Source: Brevundimonas sp. UBA986
Lineage (GTDB): Bacteria; Pseudomonadota; Alphaproteobacteria; Caulobacterales; Caulobacteraceae
Assembly (NCBI GenBank): GCA_002292165.1
Contig: DBBK01000135.1
Coordinates: forward strand, 1-8,432
Direction of reading: 5' to 3'
Length of the DNA stretch: 8,432 nt
Every line of letters starts with the position of its first letter. Within the stretch, counting starts at the first letter, position 1. This document shows, in pieces, positions 1 to 5,657 of this stretch. The notes below the pieces were generated by a model. It was not told the DNA's origin, did no database searches, and worked only from the letters and a program-made list of their open reading frames with translations. Both the position numbers and the translations under genes were made by a program.

Positions 1-2414
1 TAGGCCTCGCGGTCGAAACGCAGGCCCAGGTCGCCGATCCGGTCCGTCGGAACCGAGCCGCGCGGCGCGCCCATGCCCGAGTGGGACGCGTTCAGCTCCC
101 CGATCATCAGATTGAGCGTCCGGCGCAGCTCGTCCGAGGTCCGGGCGCCCGCGACATAGGGCTGGAACCGGGCGCGCAGGGCGGTCCAGTTCTGGCCGTT
201 GAAGTTCGGATCGAAGAAGTTGCGGTTCAGGGTGCTCCAGGTCTGGTCGAAGACCACCTGCTTCTCGCGCGCGAAGTCGACGTCCATCTGGGCCTGGATG
301 CCGATGGTCTTGGCGCGCGGGCTCTCCAGCGGCGTGGTCACCACCGAGCCGCCGTCCAGATAGAACAGGGTCTTGCCGTCGCCTGTCAGGAAGTAGTCCG
401 GCTTGGGCTTGGGGGTGGAGCTGATCTGCTGGGCCACCGGCGGCTCGGTCGCCAGCTCGTCCATCGACCAGGAATAGAGGCTCTCCTGCCCCCGCTCGCT
501 GGCCCGGAAGACCAGGGTCTTGCCGTCATTGCTGATCACCGGACCGTCGGCATTGAGACCGAGCGGCAGCAGGGTCGCCCGCTCGCGGATGCCCTCGAAG
601 ACGATGGAGACGCTGACCGGCGGCGTGCGCGGCGGCGTGGCGGGCGGCGCGGCGCGCCGGCTGCCGGTCGCAGCCGCGCTCGAGGCAGGCCCCGTCGCCG
701 GCGAAGTCGCAGGCGGCGTGGTGGACGGCGCGTCCGGTGTCTCGGTCTTGGGCGCCTCCGGGTTGAACAGGTCGCGGAAGGCGTCTTCCCGGTACTTGGG
801 CACATGCGGCAGCAGGTCGACGCGCACGATCCGCGAATCCTCGGTGCGCTGGGAGGTGTCGAACAGGATGAACTTCCCGTCCGGCGACCAGACGATCTTG
901 CCCATCTGGCCATTGCCCAGGAAGCTGATCGGCCGGGCCTCGCCGCCCGCCGCCGCCACGACATGGACATTGGTGAAGGACCGGCGGTCGACCACCGGGA
1001 AGGCGATCCACTTGCTGTCCGGCGACCAGACCGGCGTCGGCCCACGCTCGTCGGTGGCCAGGGCGCCGGTGAACAGCACCCGGTCCGCCGCCGCCGCACT
1101 GGCCGTCGGCAGGGTCATGACGTGGAGCTCCTTCGCGTCGGTCACATAGGTGATCGACTTGCCGTCCGGCGCCCAGGCGATGGCCGACGCCATGCCCGAG
1201 GTGGTCAGCAGGGTCTCGGTCGAGGTCTCGAAATCGTATTGGGCGATGACGTGGTCCAGACCGCGCTCGGTCACATAGAGCAGCTTCCGCGAATCCGGCG
1301 ACCAGACCATCTCCCGCTCGGCGGCCAGACTGGTGGTCACGCGCTGGGCCGGGCCGCCGTCCTTGGACCCGACCGCGAACAGCTCGCCATGGGCCAGGAC
1401 CGCGACCTTCTTCCCGTCTGGCGACAGGGCCATCCGCTCGAAGTTCGTCAGGGTGACGTGGCGCTGGCTCTCGGCCGCCGAGGCGCCGCGCAGGGTGATC
1501 GGCACCTGGGCCGCCTGCCCCGTCGCCGGATCCACCTTCCAGACGCCGAAGTCGCGCTCGAACACCACGGCCGAGCCGTTCGCCGCCATGTTCGGATACA
1601 GGAAGCGGCCGCTGGTGAAGCGGGTCACCGGGGTCGCCTCCCCGCCCGCGGCAGGCATGCGCCACAGGTTCTCGGCGCCCGACTTGTCGCTCATGAAATA
1701 CAGGGTGCGGCCGTCGGGGCTCCACATCGGCCAGGCATGCTTGGCCTCGTCGGCCAACAGCTTGCGATAGGCGCCGTCCGCCGCGATCGGCTTCACCCAG
1801 ATCTCGGTCTCGTCGATGTGGGAATGGCCGTTGCGCCACCACTGGCCGTTGCTGAGCCCCCGCGCCATCAGGGCGATGGACGATCCGTCCGGCGAGGGCG
1901 CGGCCTGGAATTCCGAAAGATACTGCTCGCGGCTGACCTCCAGCGGTGTGCCCCCGGTCGCGGCGACGCGGAAGATGTCCGGCTGGCGGCCCACGTCGTT
2001 GATGCCCGAGGCGAAGTAGAGCCACTTCCCGTCCGCCGACCAGGCGTCCAGCTCCTCATTGGCCTCGGCATAGGTCACCCGCGTGGTGGCGCCGCTGGCC
2101 AGGTCGAGGATGTAGATGTTGGCGTTGCCGCCGCGCGTCGAGGTGAAAGCCAGCTTCGTCCCATCGGGCGAATACAGCGGCCGACCTTCCGTCGCTGCGT
2201 CGGTCACCAGCAGATGCGCCACTCCGCCCGAAGCCGAAACTTCCCAGATGTCGCCGCCCGAGACGAATGCGATCTGACTGCCGTCCGCCGACAGACTGGG
2301 CTCGGCCAGCGACGGCTTCGCCTCCGGAATTGCGGTTTGGGCAAAGGCCTGGCCCTGGACGAAAAGCTGCGTCAGGGCGACCGCGATCAGGGTCGCCGCC
2401 TTTTTGGGTTTCAT
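1..2414 (-). CDS. Tricorn-like S41 family peptidase with TolB/PD40 propeller, exported (C-terminus beyond left edge)
   Basis: An uninterrupted minus-strand frame reads from ATG at 2414 to the window edge, giving 804 codons. Residues 1-25 form a signal peptide (MKPKK, hydrophobic core, AFA before Gln26), so a periplasmic or exported protein is expected. Residues about 35-690 carry many WSPDG/SPDG/SADG blade motifs of TolB/PD40-type beta-propellers. Residues about 725-804 match the tricorn C1 helical domain: a WSTLNRNFFDPNF stretch, then GELNASHSGM, in which Ser777-His778 would correspond to the Ser745-His746 active-site pair of Thermoplasma tricorn. PDZ and the rest of the S41 domain should follow outside the window. 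Family role: degradation of peptides, with substrates filtered through the propeller; the substrate here is unknown. A Pro/Ala/Thr-rich insert occupies residues 553-599. The SD is weak. The gene is divergent from the arsR operon. The family call is solid; the function is inferred. Confidence 0.9.
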   Translation of the reverse strand, partial: MKPKKAATLIAVALTQLFVQGQAFAQTAIPEAKPSLAEPSLSADGSQIAFVSGGDIWEVSASGGVAHLLVTDAATEGRPLYSPDGTKLAFTSTRGGNANIYILDLASGATTRVTYAEANEELDAWSADGKWLYFASGINDVGRQPDIFRVAATGGTPLEVSREQYLSEFQAAPSPDGSSIALMARGLSNGQWWRNGHSHIDETEIWVKPIAADGAYRKLLADEAKHAWPMWSPDGRTLYFMSDKSGAENLWRMPAAGGEATPVTRFTSGRFLYPNMAANGSAVVFERDFGVWKVDPATGQAAQVPITLRGASAAESQRHVTLTNFERMALSPDGKKVAVLAHGELFAVGSKDGGPAQRVTTSLAAEREMVWSPDSRKLLYVTERGLDHVIAQYDFETSTETLLTTSGMASAIAWAPDGKSITYVTDAKELHVMTLPTASAAAADRVLFTGALATDERGPTPVWSPDSKWIAFPVVDRRSFTNVHVVAAAGGEARPISFLGNGQMGKIVWSPDGKFILFDTSQRTEDSRIVRVDLLPHVPKYREDAFRDLFNPEAPKTETPDAPSTTPPATSPATGPASSAAATGSRRAAPPATPPRTPPVSVSIVFEGIRERATLLPLGLNADGPVISNDGKTLVFRASERGQESLYSWSMDELATEPPVAQQISSTPKPKPDYFLTGDGKTLFYLDGGSVVTTPLESPRAKTIGIQAQMDVDFAREKQVVFDQTWSTLNRNFFDPNFNGQNWTALRARFQPYVAGARTSDELRRTLNLMIGELNASHSGMGAPRGSVPTDRIGDLGLRFDREA
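618..758 (-). other. Pro/Ala/Thr-rich low-complexity insert in the peptidase propeller
   Basis: Codons 553-599 of the peptidase encode a linker with 13 prolines in 47 residues, the rest mostly Ala, Thr and Ser, and two Arg pairs or single Arg residues. It follows FRDLFNPEAPK and ends just before VSVSIVFEGIRERA. It is in frame and flanked on both sides by normal propeller sequence, so it reads as a disordered loop or inter-domain linker rather than a frameshift. Confidence 0.75.
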
Positions 2415-2479
2415 GTGGTTTTCGCCCCGGGGGAAGTCGTCTTGGATCAGGCGCGCATCGCGCGGCGAATGGCCGCGCT

Positions 2480-2496
2480 TGTCAAGCCGCTTGACC
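2480..2496. promoter_or_regulatory. Palindrome with back-to-back TTGAC -35-like hexamers in the divergent region
   Basis: GTCAAG (2481-2486), CCG, CTTGAC (2490-2495) is a perfect inverted repeat. It places TTGACA on the minus strand (2485-2480, pointing to the peptidase gene) and TTGACC on the plus strand (2491-2496, pointing to arsR). Both resemble sigma-70 -35 elements. No convincing -10 lies at 16-18 bp on either strand, so promoter use is only suggested. It may equally be a regulator half-site pair. Confidence 0.3.
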
Positions 2497-2499
2497 AAA

Positions 2500-2545
2500 C
2501 CATAACCCGTCAGTTATGGGATAATCCATAACCACAAAGTTATCG
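2500..2545. promoter_or_regulatory. Probable ArsR operator: four alternating CCATAAC half-sites spaced 13 bp
   Basis: CCATAAC (2500-2506), GTTATGG (2513-2519), CCATAAC (2526-2532) and GTTATCG (2539-2545, one mismatch) alternate in orientation, each separated by 6 bases. This makes two tandem ATAAC-N6-GTTAT palindromes with centres 26 bp apart. The site ends 6 bp before the arsR ATG. A GATAAT hexamer (2520-2525), a plausible -10, sits in the middle spacer, so a bound repressor would block RNA polymerase. Autoregulation by the adjacent ArsR is inferred from position; dyads of this kind upstream of the gene are usual for ArsR-family repressors. Confidence 0.75.
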
Positions 2546-2551
2546 ATCTTC

Positions 2552-2878
2552 ATGACCCCCGCCGACCCCGACCTCCTGTTCCGCACCCTCGGCGACCCGA
2601 CGCGCCGGGCGCTGTTCGAGCGCCTGTGCCGCGAGGGCGAACAGACGGTCGGCGCCCTGACCGCCCGGGCCGGCGTGTCCCAGCCGGCGGTGTCCAAGCA
2701 TCTGGGCGTGCTGCGTCAGGCCGGGCTGGTCAGCGACCGGCACGAGGGCCGCCAGACGTATTGCAGCGCCCGCCCCGGCGCCCTGTCGGCCCTGACCGAC
2801 TGGACTCGCGACATGACCGACTTCTGGGAGGCCCGTCTCGACGGCCTCGGAGACCTGCTGAACAGGATGGACCAATGA
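2552..2878 (+). CDS. ArsR/SmtB-family winged-helix transcriptional regulator
   Basis: This 108-residue protein is of normal length for the family. The N-terminal helix contains LGDPTRRALFERL (residues 13-25), a hallmark of ArsR members paired with SRPBCC proteins. The helix-turn-helix is about residues 33-57, with recognition helix SQPAVSKHLGVLRQAGLV (43-60), followed by the wing DRHEGRQTYCSARP (62-75). The metal-binding ELCVCDL motif of arsenic and cadmium sensors is absent; only Cys26 and Cys71 occur, so the inducer is probably not a thiolate-bound metal. There is no clear SD. The ATG lies 6 bp after the tandem operator, suggesting autorepression and possibly control of the divergent peptidase. 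The stop overlaps the next start as ATGA, implying translational coupling. Confidence 0.93.
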   Translation: MTPADPDLLFRTLGDPTRRALFERLCREGEQTVGALTARAGVSQPAVSKHLGVLRQAGLVSDRHEGRQTYCSARPGALSALTDWTRDMTDFWEARLDGLGDLLNRMDQ

Positions 2879-3288
2879 CTGAATCCGTTATCGTCGAGCG
2901 GGAATACCCGCATTCGCCCGAGAAGCTCTGGCGCGCCCTGACCCAGCCGCACCTGATCGAGGAATGGCTGATGAAGAACGACTTCGTCCCCGAGGTCGGC
3001 CACGGGTTCAAGCTGCGCGGCGACTGGGGCGGGGTGCTGGACTGCCAGGTCCTGACGCTCGAGCCGAACCGCACCCTGGCCTACAGCTGGGACTTCGACA
3101 GCGAGGACCCGGCCTTCGCCCTGAAGAGCGTGGTCACCTTCACCCTCACGCCCACCGACGGCGGCGTGCATCTGCGCATGGAGCAGGCCGGCTTCCGTCC
3201 GGAGCAGAAGCAGGCCTCGGGCGGGGCGAAGTTCGGCTGGGCCAAGTTCCTCGACAACCTCGACCAGTTGCTGACGCGGGAGGGCTGA
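2875..3288 (+). CDS. SRPBCC / AHSA1-like (START-fold) protein
   Basis: The ATG overlaps the arsR stop codon (ATGA at 2875-2878), so the two are co-translated. The 137-residue product begins with the typical strand-helix REYPHSPEKLWRALTQPHLIEEWLM and continues with antiparallel strands (GFKLRGDWGGVLDCQVLTLEP, LAYSWDF, VVTFTLTPTDGGVHLRMEQAGF). It ends with the long C-terminal helix FGWAKFLDNLDQLLTREG. This is the Activator of Hsp90 ATPase homologue 1-like branch of the SRPBCC fold, cytosolic, with a hydrophobic ligand cavity. The ArsR-SRPBCC pairing is widespread in bacteria; the SRPBCC member's ligand or reaction is generally unknown, and nothing here identifies it. ArsR repression from the upstream operator is likely. 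Confidence 0.9.
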   Translation: MTESVIVEREYPHSPEKLWRALTQPHLIEEWLMKNDFVPEVGHGFKLRGDWGGVLDCQVLTLEPNRTLAYSWDFDSEDPAFALKSVVTFTLTPTDGGVHLRMEQAGFRPEQKQASGGAKFGWAKFLDNLDQLLTREG

Positions 3289-3291
3289 GCC

Positions 3292-3498
3292 ATGAACGCC
3301 CTGATCCGCCAGACGCACCGCTGGCTCTCGATCGCCTTCACCCTGGCGGTGATCGTCAACATCGTCGCCCTGATCCAGAAGGCCCAGGCGGTCTGGATCG
3401 GCCTTCTGGCCCTCTTCCCCCTGATCCTGCTGCTGGTGTCGGGCCTGTATCTGTTCGCCCTGCCCTATGTCGCGCGCTGGAGGCGGACGCCCGGCTGA
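3292..3498 (+). CDS. Small two-helix inner-membrane protein, third gene of the arsR operon
   Basis: This 68-residue ORF starts 3 bases after the SRPBCC stop. A strong SD, GGGAGG (3278-3283), lies 8 bases before the ATG. Predicted membrane helices are about residues 13-30 (SIAFTLAVIVNIVALI) and 36-57 (IGLLALFPLILLLVSGLYLFAL). The short loop between them (QKAQAVW) has one Lys, and the ends RQTHRW and ARWRRTPG are basic, which favours both termini in the cytoplasm. The tight spacing and SD support a real gene transcribed with arsR. I recognise no named family. A role linked to the ligand or stress sensed by ArsR is inference only. Confidence 0.82.
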   Translation: MNALIRQTHRWLSIAFTLAVIVNIVALIQKAQAVWIGLLALFPLILLLVSGLYLFALPYVARWRRTPG

Positions 3499-3545
3499 AC
3501 GGTCGAGCTCAACCTGGCGCCGCCCGCGACCTTAAACGGCTGAAA

Positions 3546-3740
3546 TCATACGGCCTTGGTGTCCACGCGGGCCAATCGGTTCAGCATGGTTCGCGGCTGT
3601 GTCAGGATGTCCGTTCGGTCTTTGACAACATGGCGCAGGGCGTCCGCGAACGTGGCGCCGATTGCACTCCGGGCCACGCCCGAGTGCAATCCCTTATCGC
3701 GATACCGGTTATTTAAAATCAGAGCCTTATCCAGATAACC
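3546..3740 (-). other. Possible gene remnant: 64-codon open frame without a good start
   Basis: Between in-frame stops at 3741-3743 and 3546-3548 the minus strand reads 64 sense codons with a protein-like composition. An example is IGATFADALRHVVKDRTD followed by ILTQPRTMLNRLARVDTKAV. It has no ATG start with an SD; the first candidates are TTG (3689) and GTG (3677), neither with a usable ribosome site. Codon choice is less GC3-biased than in the neighbouring genes. If real, it is the C-terminal end of a decayed or imported gene. I recognise no family. It could be a chance open frame. Confidence 0.2.
3660..3691. repeat. Hairpin-forming inverted repeat, GATTGCACTC arms
   Basis: GATTGCACTC (3660-3669) and GAGTGCAATC (3682-3691) pair perfectly over 10 bp. 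After one bulged C (3670) the stem continues with GGGC (3671-3674) and GCCC (3678-3681), closing a 3-base CAC loop. This is a very stable hairpin, but no T-tract follows on either strand, so it does not look like a classical intrinsic terminator. The same core motif recurs at 3759-3793. Confidence 0.8.
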
Positions 3741-3758
3741 TCAGGAATGACCTTCAAA

Positions 3759-3793
3759 ATTGCACTTTTGCACTCACTTTTTTCGAGTGCAAA
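3759..3793. repeat. TTGCACT repeat cluster with second inverted repeat next to the FGE stop
   Basis: ATTGCACT (3759-3766) is followed directly by TTTGCACTC (3767-3775), and GAGTGCAAA (3785-3793) completes a perfect 9-bp inverted repeat with a 9-base, T-rich loop. The hairpin lies 9 bases beyond the FGE stop codon on the minus strand and could limit read-through or protect the mRNA 3' end. A terminator role is weak because no U-run directly follows the stem. Confidence 0.7.
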
Positions 3794-3802
3794 CCGACGC
3801 CC

Positions 3803-4750
3803 TCAGCCGTGGCGGACCACGCAGCGGAAGCCGACGTGCGAGGTCGAGGTGTCGACCGGCTGGGCGTGCCGCGCCGCCGGCCGGTAGCGGCGGCAATAGG
3901 ACGGGGCGCACAGGTGCGAGCCGCCCTTCAGCACCTTGCGCGGGATGCGGATGCTGGGCTGGGCCGGGTCGAAGCTGGCCTCCAGCTCCCCTCCGCGCGG
4001 GTTCTTCGGCGCACAGCAGGCCCGGCTGACCGGGGCGCCGGTCGACCACCAGTCCTGGGTCCATTCCCAGGTGTTGCCGATCATGTCGTACAGGCCGAAG
4101 CCGTTGGGATCGAACGACCCGACCGGGCTGGTGTAGCGTCGGCCCTCCGGCTTGCGGTTGTTCCAGGGGAAGTCCCCCTGCCAGGTGTTGGCCATGACCC
4201 GGCCGCCGGGCTCGAACTCCTCACCCCAGGCATAGGCGCTGTCGCTGCCGCCCCGCGCCGCGTACTCCCACTCGGCCTCGGTCGGGATCTCGGCCCCGGC
4301 CCAGCGGGCATAGGCTGCCACGTCGGCCCAGGCGACATGGACCACCGGGTGATCCCACAGCCCGTCCAGGGTCGTGCCCGGACCCCGCGGGTTCCGCCAG
4401 TTCGCTCCGTTCAGGTAATGCCACCAGGCGCGGATGTCGTGCAGGGGCACAGGGCCGGGCGGCGGGGTGAACACCAGCGACGCCGGCTGCAGCATCTCGG
4501 GCGGCGCGCCCGGATAGTCCTTCGGGTCCGGCGGGATCTCGGCGAAGGTGGTCCAGCCCGTGTCCTCGACGAACTCGGCGAAGTCACGGTTGGTTACCGG
4601 ATGGAGGTCGATGGCGAAGGAATCGACCATGACCGCATGGACCGGCGCCTCCTCGGCATAGTGGTCGTCCGACCCCATCATGAACAGCCCGGCGGGCAGT
4701 TCCACGCGGGCCGGGCGGCGCGGATCCGCCTTGCGCGCCCGGGCGCTCAA
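3803..4750 (-). CDS. Formylglycine-generating enzyme (FGE, SUMF1/sulfatase-modifying factor family)
   Basis: FGE converts the sulfatase-motif cysteine (CxPxR) to formylglycine using O2 and copper. I place the start at TTG 4750: SD AGGAG lies 8 bases upstream, and the fold begins at VELPAGLFMMGSDD (residues 16-29). The 315-residue protein has the family signature YDMIGNTWEWTQDWW (221-235), the CCAPKNPRGG segment (245-254), and the core KGGSHLCAPSYCRRYR. In that core Cys281 and Cys286 match the catalytic pair Cys336/Cys341 of human SUMF1; HVGFRC ends the domain. Because both cysteines are kept, this is a true FGE, not an EgtB-like or other formylglycine-fold paralogue. No signal peptide is seen, so it is cytosolic. 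No sulfatase is in the window. A 22-codon ORF overlaps its start. The longer frame up to 4936 is Arg/His-rich and looks non-coding. Confidence 0.93.
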   Translation of the reverse strand: MSARARKADPRRPARVELPAGLFMMGSDDHYAEEAPVHAVMVDSFAIDLHPVTNRDFAEFVEDTGWTTFAEIPPDPKDYPGAPPEMLQPASLVFTPPPGPVPLHDIRAWWHYLNGANWRNPRGPGTTLDGLWDHPVVHVAWADVAAYARWAGAEIPTEAEWEYAARGGSDSAYAWGEEFEPGGRVMANTWQGDFPWNNRKPEGRRYTSPVGSFDPNGFGLYDMIGNTWEWTQDWWSTGAPVSRACCAPKNPRGGELEASFDPAQPSIRIPRKVLKGGSHLCAPSYCRRYRPAARHAQPVDTSTSHVGFRCVVRHG

Positions 4751-4815
4751 TGCGGTCGCTCCTGATGGGCGCGGGCCACGGTAGGTCGCGCCTCGGACGG
4801 GCCTGTGATCGGCAT
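4747..4815 (-). CDS. Putative 22-residue leader peptide overlapping the FGE start
   Basis: ATG at 4815 has a strong SD, GAGGGAGA (4830-4823), 7 bases upstream. It opens a 22-codon frame (MPITGPSEARPTV, then ARAHQERPH) that ends in TGA at 4749-4747. That stop overlaps the FGE TTG start (4750-4748) in the sequence TTGA, and the FGE SD lies inside this ORF. Translation of the leader should therefore influence FGE initiation. The alternative is that a one-base sequence error or a programmed frameshift splits what is really the FGE N-terminus, since this ORF has the better ribosome site and an ATG. Confidence 0.45.
   Translation of the reverse strand: MPITGPSEARPTVARAHQERPH
4759..4763 (-). promoter_or_regulatory. 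Ribosome binding site AGGAG deciding the FGE TTG start
   Basis: AGGAG on the minus strand lies 8 bases before TTG 4750. It supports this rare start over the upstream in-frame options. Confidence 0.7.
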
Positions 4816-4943
4816 GGTGGTGTCTCCCTCGACTGACCGCCACAGTGACCCGCCGCCGCGCCTCGAAAGATCGGGTCAAACCCCGAAGATCGCCCGAAAA
4901 CAGCAGGCTCGTGGGCTTCTGTGGCCGCCGGACCACTCGCCCG

Positions 4944-5579
4944 TCAGGGCGTGATCAGATGCTGTTTGATGGCGAACCGGACGAACTCGCCGGCGGTCCT
5001 GACCCCGGCCTTGCGCATGGCCGAGGCCCGGTGGGTCTCCACCGTCTTGACGCTGATGTTCAGGTCGCGGGCGATGGCCTTGTTGGACTGGCCCTCGGCG
5101 ATCAGCTGGGCGACCTCCAGCTCCCGCACGGTGAAGGTCTTCAGCCGTGACCGCTTGCGGTCCTGGACCAGGCCGTCCAGCAACAGCTCCGAGACCCAGG
5201 GCGAGAAGTACGGCCGCCGCGCCCCGATGGCCGAGATGGCCGCGCTCAGGTGCTGCTGGGTGTCCGTCTTGAGGATATAGCCCTTGGCCCCCGCCGCCAG
5301 CCCCTCGTTCACCGTCTCGTCGTCGTCCCGCATCGTGAACAGCAGCACCGAGATCTCCGGCGCCTCCTGCTTCAGCCGCCGCGTCAAAGTGACGCCGTTC
5401 ATGTGCGGCAGCGACACATCCAGCACCGCGATGTCCGGCCGCAGCTTCAACGCCATGTCGAACGCCGTATCGCCGTCGGCGGCCTCTCCGACCACCTCCC
5501 ACGCCGGGTTTGCGGAGATGATCTCACTCACCCCGCGGCGGACGACCTCATGGTCGTCGGCCAATAGTATCCTGAGCAC
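4944..5579 (-). CDS. NarL/FixJ (LuxR-type) DNA-binding response regulator
   Basis: The 211-residue protein has a receiver domain (residues 1-118) with acidic pocket Asp8-Asp9, phosphoacceptor Asp54 (AVLDVSLP), Thr82 and Lys104 (YILKTD), so all switch residues are present. A LuxR-type helix-turn-helix follows (about 147-209: FTVRELEVAQLIAEGQSNKAIARDL, recognition helix SVKTVETHRASAMRKAG). The start is GTG 5579, with SD GGGGAGGG about 4 bases upstream. It is cytosolic, and phosphorylation should drive dimerisation and DNA binding. It is divergent from the histidine kinase at 5704, which is very likely its partner. Target genes are not evident, but the inverted repeats between the two genes are candidate self-binding sites. 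FGE lies downstream on the same strand, 128 bp from stop to leader ORF, so co-transcription is possible. Confidence 0.95.
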   Translation of the reverse strand: MLRILLADDHEVVRRGVSEIISANPAWEVVGEAADGDTAFDMALKLRPDIAVLDVSLPHMNGVTLTRRLKQEAPEISVLLFTMRDDDETVNEGLAAGAKGYILKTDTQQHLSAAISAIGARRPYFSPWVSELLLDGLVQDRKRSRLKTFTVRELEVAQLIAEGQSNKAIARDLNISVKTVETHRASAMRKAGVRTAGEFVRFAIKQHLITP

Positions 5580-5592
5580 AGCACCCTCCCCG

Positions 5593-5627
5593 TCGACCCC
5601 TCGTCGGGTAAAACCATTAGGGGTCGA
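5593..5627. promoter_or_regulatory. Inverted repeat TCGACCCCT-N17-AGGGGTCGA upstream of the response regulator
   Basis: TCGACCCCT (5593-5601) and AGGGGTCGA (5619-5627) are perfect 9-bp arms in the leader of the response regulator gene. They could be an operator, for instance for the regulator itself, or an mRNA hairpin near its SD (5584-5591). The choice cannot be made from sequence alone. Confidence 0.5.
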
Positions 5628-5657
5628 ATAACTTCAGTATATCGGAAAAAACCCCTA
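5618..5657. promoter_or_regulatory. Second inverted repeat TAGGGGT...ACCCCTA between divergent promoters
   Basis: TAGGGGT (5618-5624) and ACCCCTA (5651-5657) are perfect 7-bp arms with a 26-base spacer; the first arm is shared with the 5593-5627 repeat. Inside the spacer, TATACT on the minus strand (5641-5636) is a good -10 candidate for the response regulator gene, without a clear -35. To the right, TGTTATACG (5665-5673) resembles an extended -10 for the kinase gene. The arrangement suggests shared control of both genes. Confidence 0.45.

Larger units (their letters stand above)
3499..3802. other. Intergenic region with AT-rich core and TTGCACTC repeats
   Basis: This stretch between the convergent small membrane protein and FGE genes has no convincing intact gene. 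The left part (3499-3659) has ordinary GC content. Bases 3691-3790 are 41% GC by direct count, against about 73% in the first 60 bases of the FGE gene end (3801-3860). It contains five TTGCACT or complementary copies, a perfect TATCGCGATA palindrome (3695-3704), and TTATC-CA-GATAA (3727-3738). I see no intrinsic terminator with a U-tract on either strand. Confidence 0.7.

Noticed and set aside
526..2025. 499-codon minus-strand open frame in another phase
   Set aside because: It overlaps the peptidase frame on the same strand, has Arg/Gly/Ala-rich composition and shows no motif. It is a GC-rich shadow.
81..2531. 816-codon plus-strand open frame
   Set aside because: It is antisense to the tricorn-like peptidase. 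Its product is rich in Arg, Gly, His and Gln without any fold motif, which is typical of the mirror frame of a GC-rich gene. The minus-strand frame has a signal peptide and propeller motifs.
2626..3288. 220-codon frame extending the SRPBCC gene upstream
   Set aside because: The part before 2875 is out of phase with ArsR and is Arg/Gly/Pro-rich. The SRPBCC fold begins right after the ATGA overlap.
3660..3691. Intrinsic terminator for the arsR operon
   Set aside because: The hairpin is strong, but no T-run follows it on either strand and it lies more than 160 bases after the operon's last stop codon.
3556..3738. 60-codon plus-strand ORF in the intergenic region
   Set aside because: It is Arg/Ser-rich, has no SD, and ends in the AT-rich segment. 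The opposite strand has the more protein-like frame.
3759..3775. Sigma-54 promoter suggested by TTGCAC repeats
   Set aside because: The required GG-N10-GC spacing (TGGCAC-N5-TTGC) is not met, and no gene starts suitably downstream on the plus strand.
3662..4765. 367-codon plus-strand frame
   Set aside because: It is antisense to the FGE gene, whose catalytic motifs are unmistakable.
4751..4936. N-terminal extension of FGE up to 4936
   Set aside because: This stretch is Arg/His-rich and precedes the start of the FGE fold. The leader ORF with its strong SD and the AGGAG before TTG 4750 explain the region better.
4938..4951. Hairpin CGCCC-GTCA-GGGCG at the response regulator stop
   Set aside because: It has only a 5-bp stem, spans the stop codon, and has no T-run. 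This is expected by chance in GC-rich DNA.
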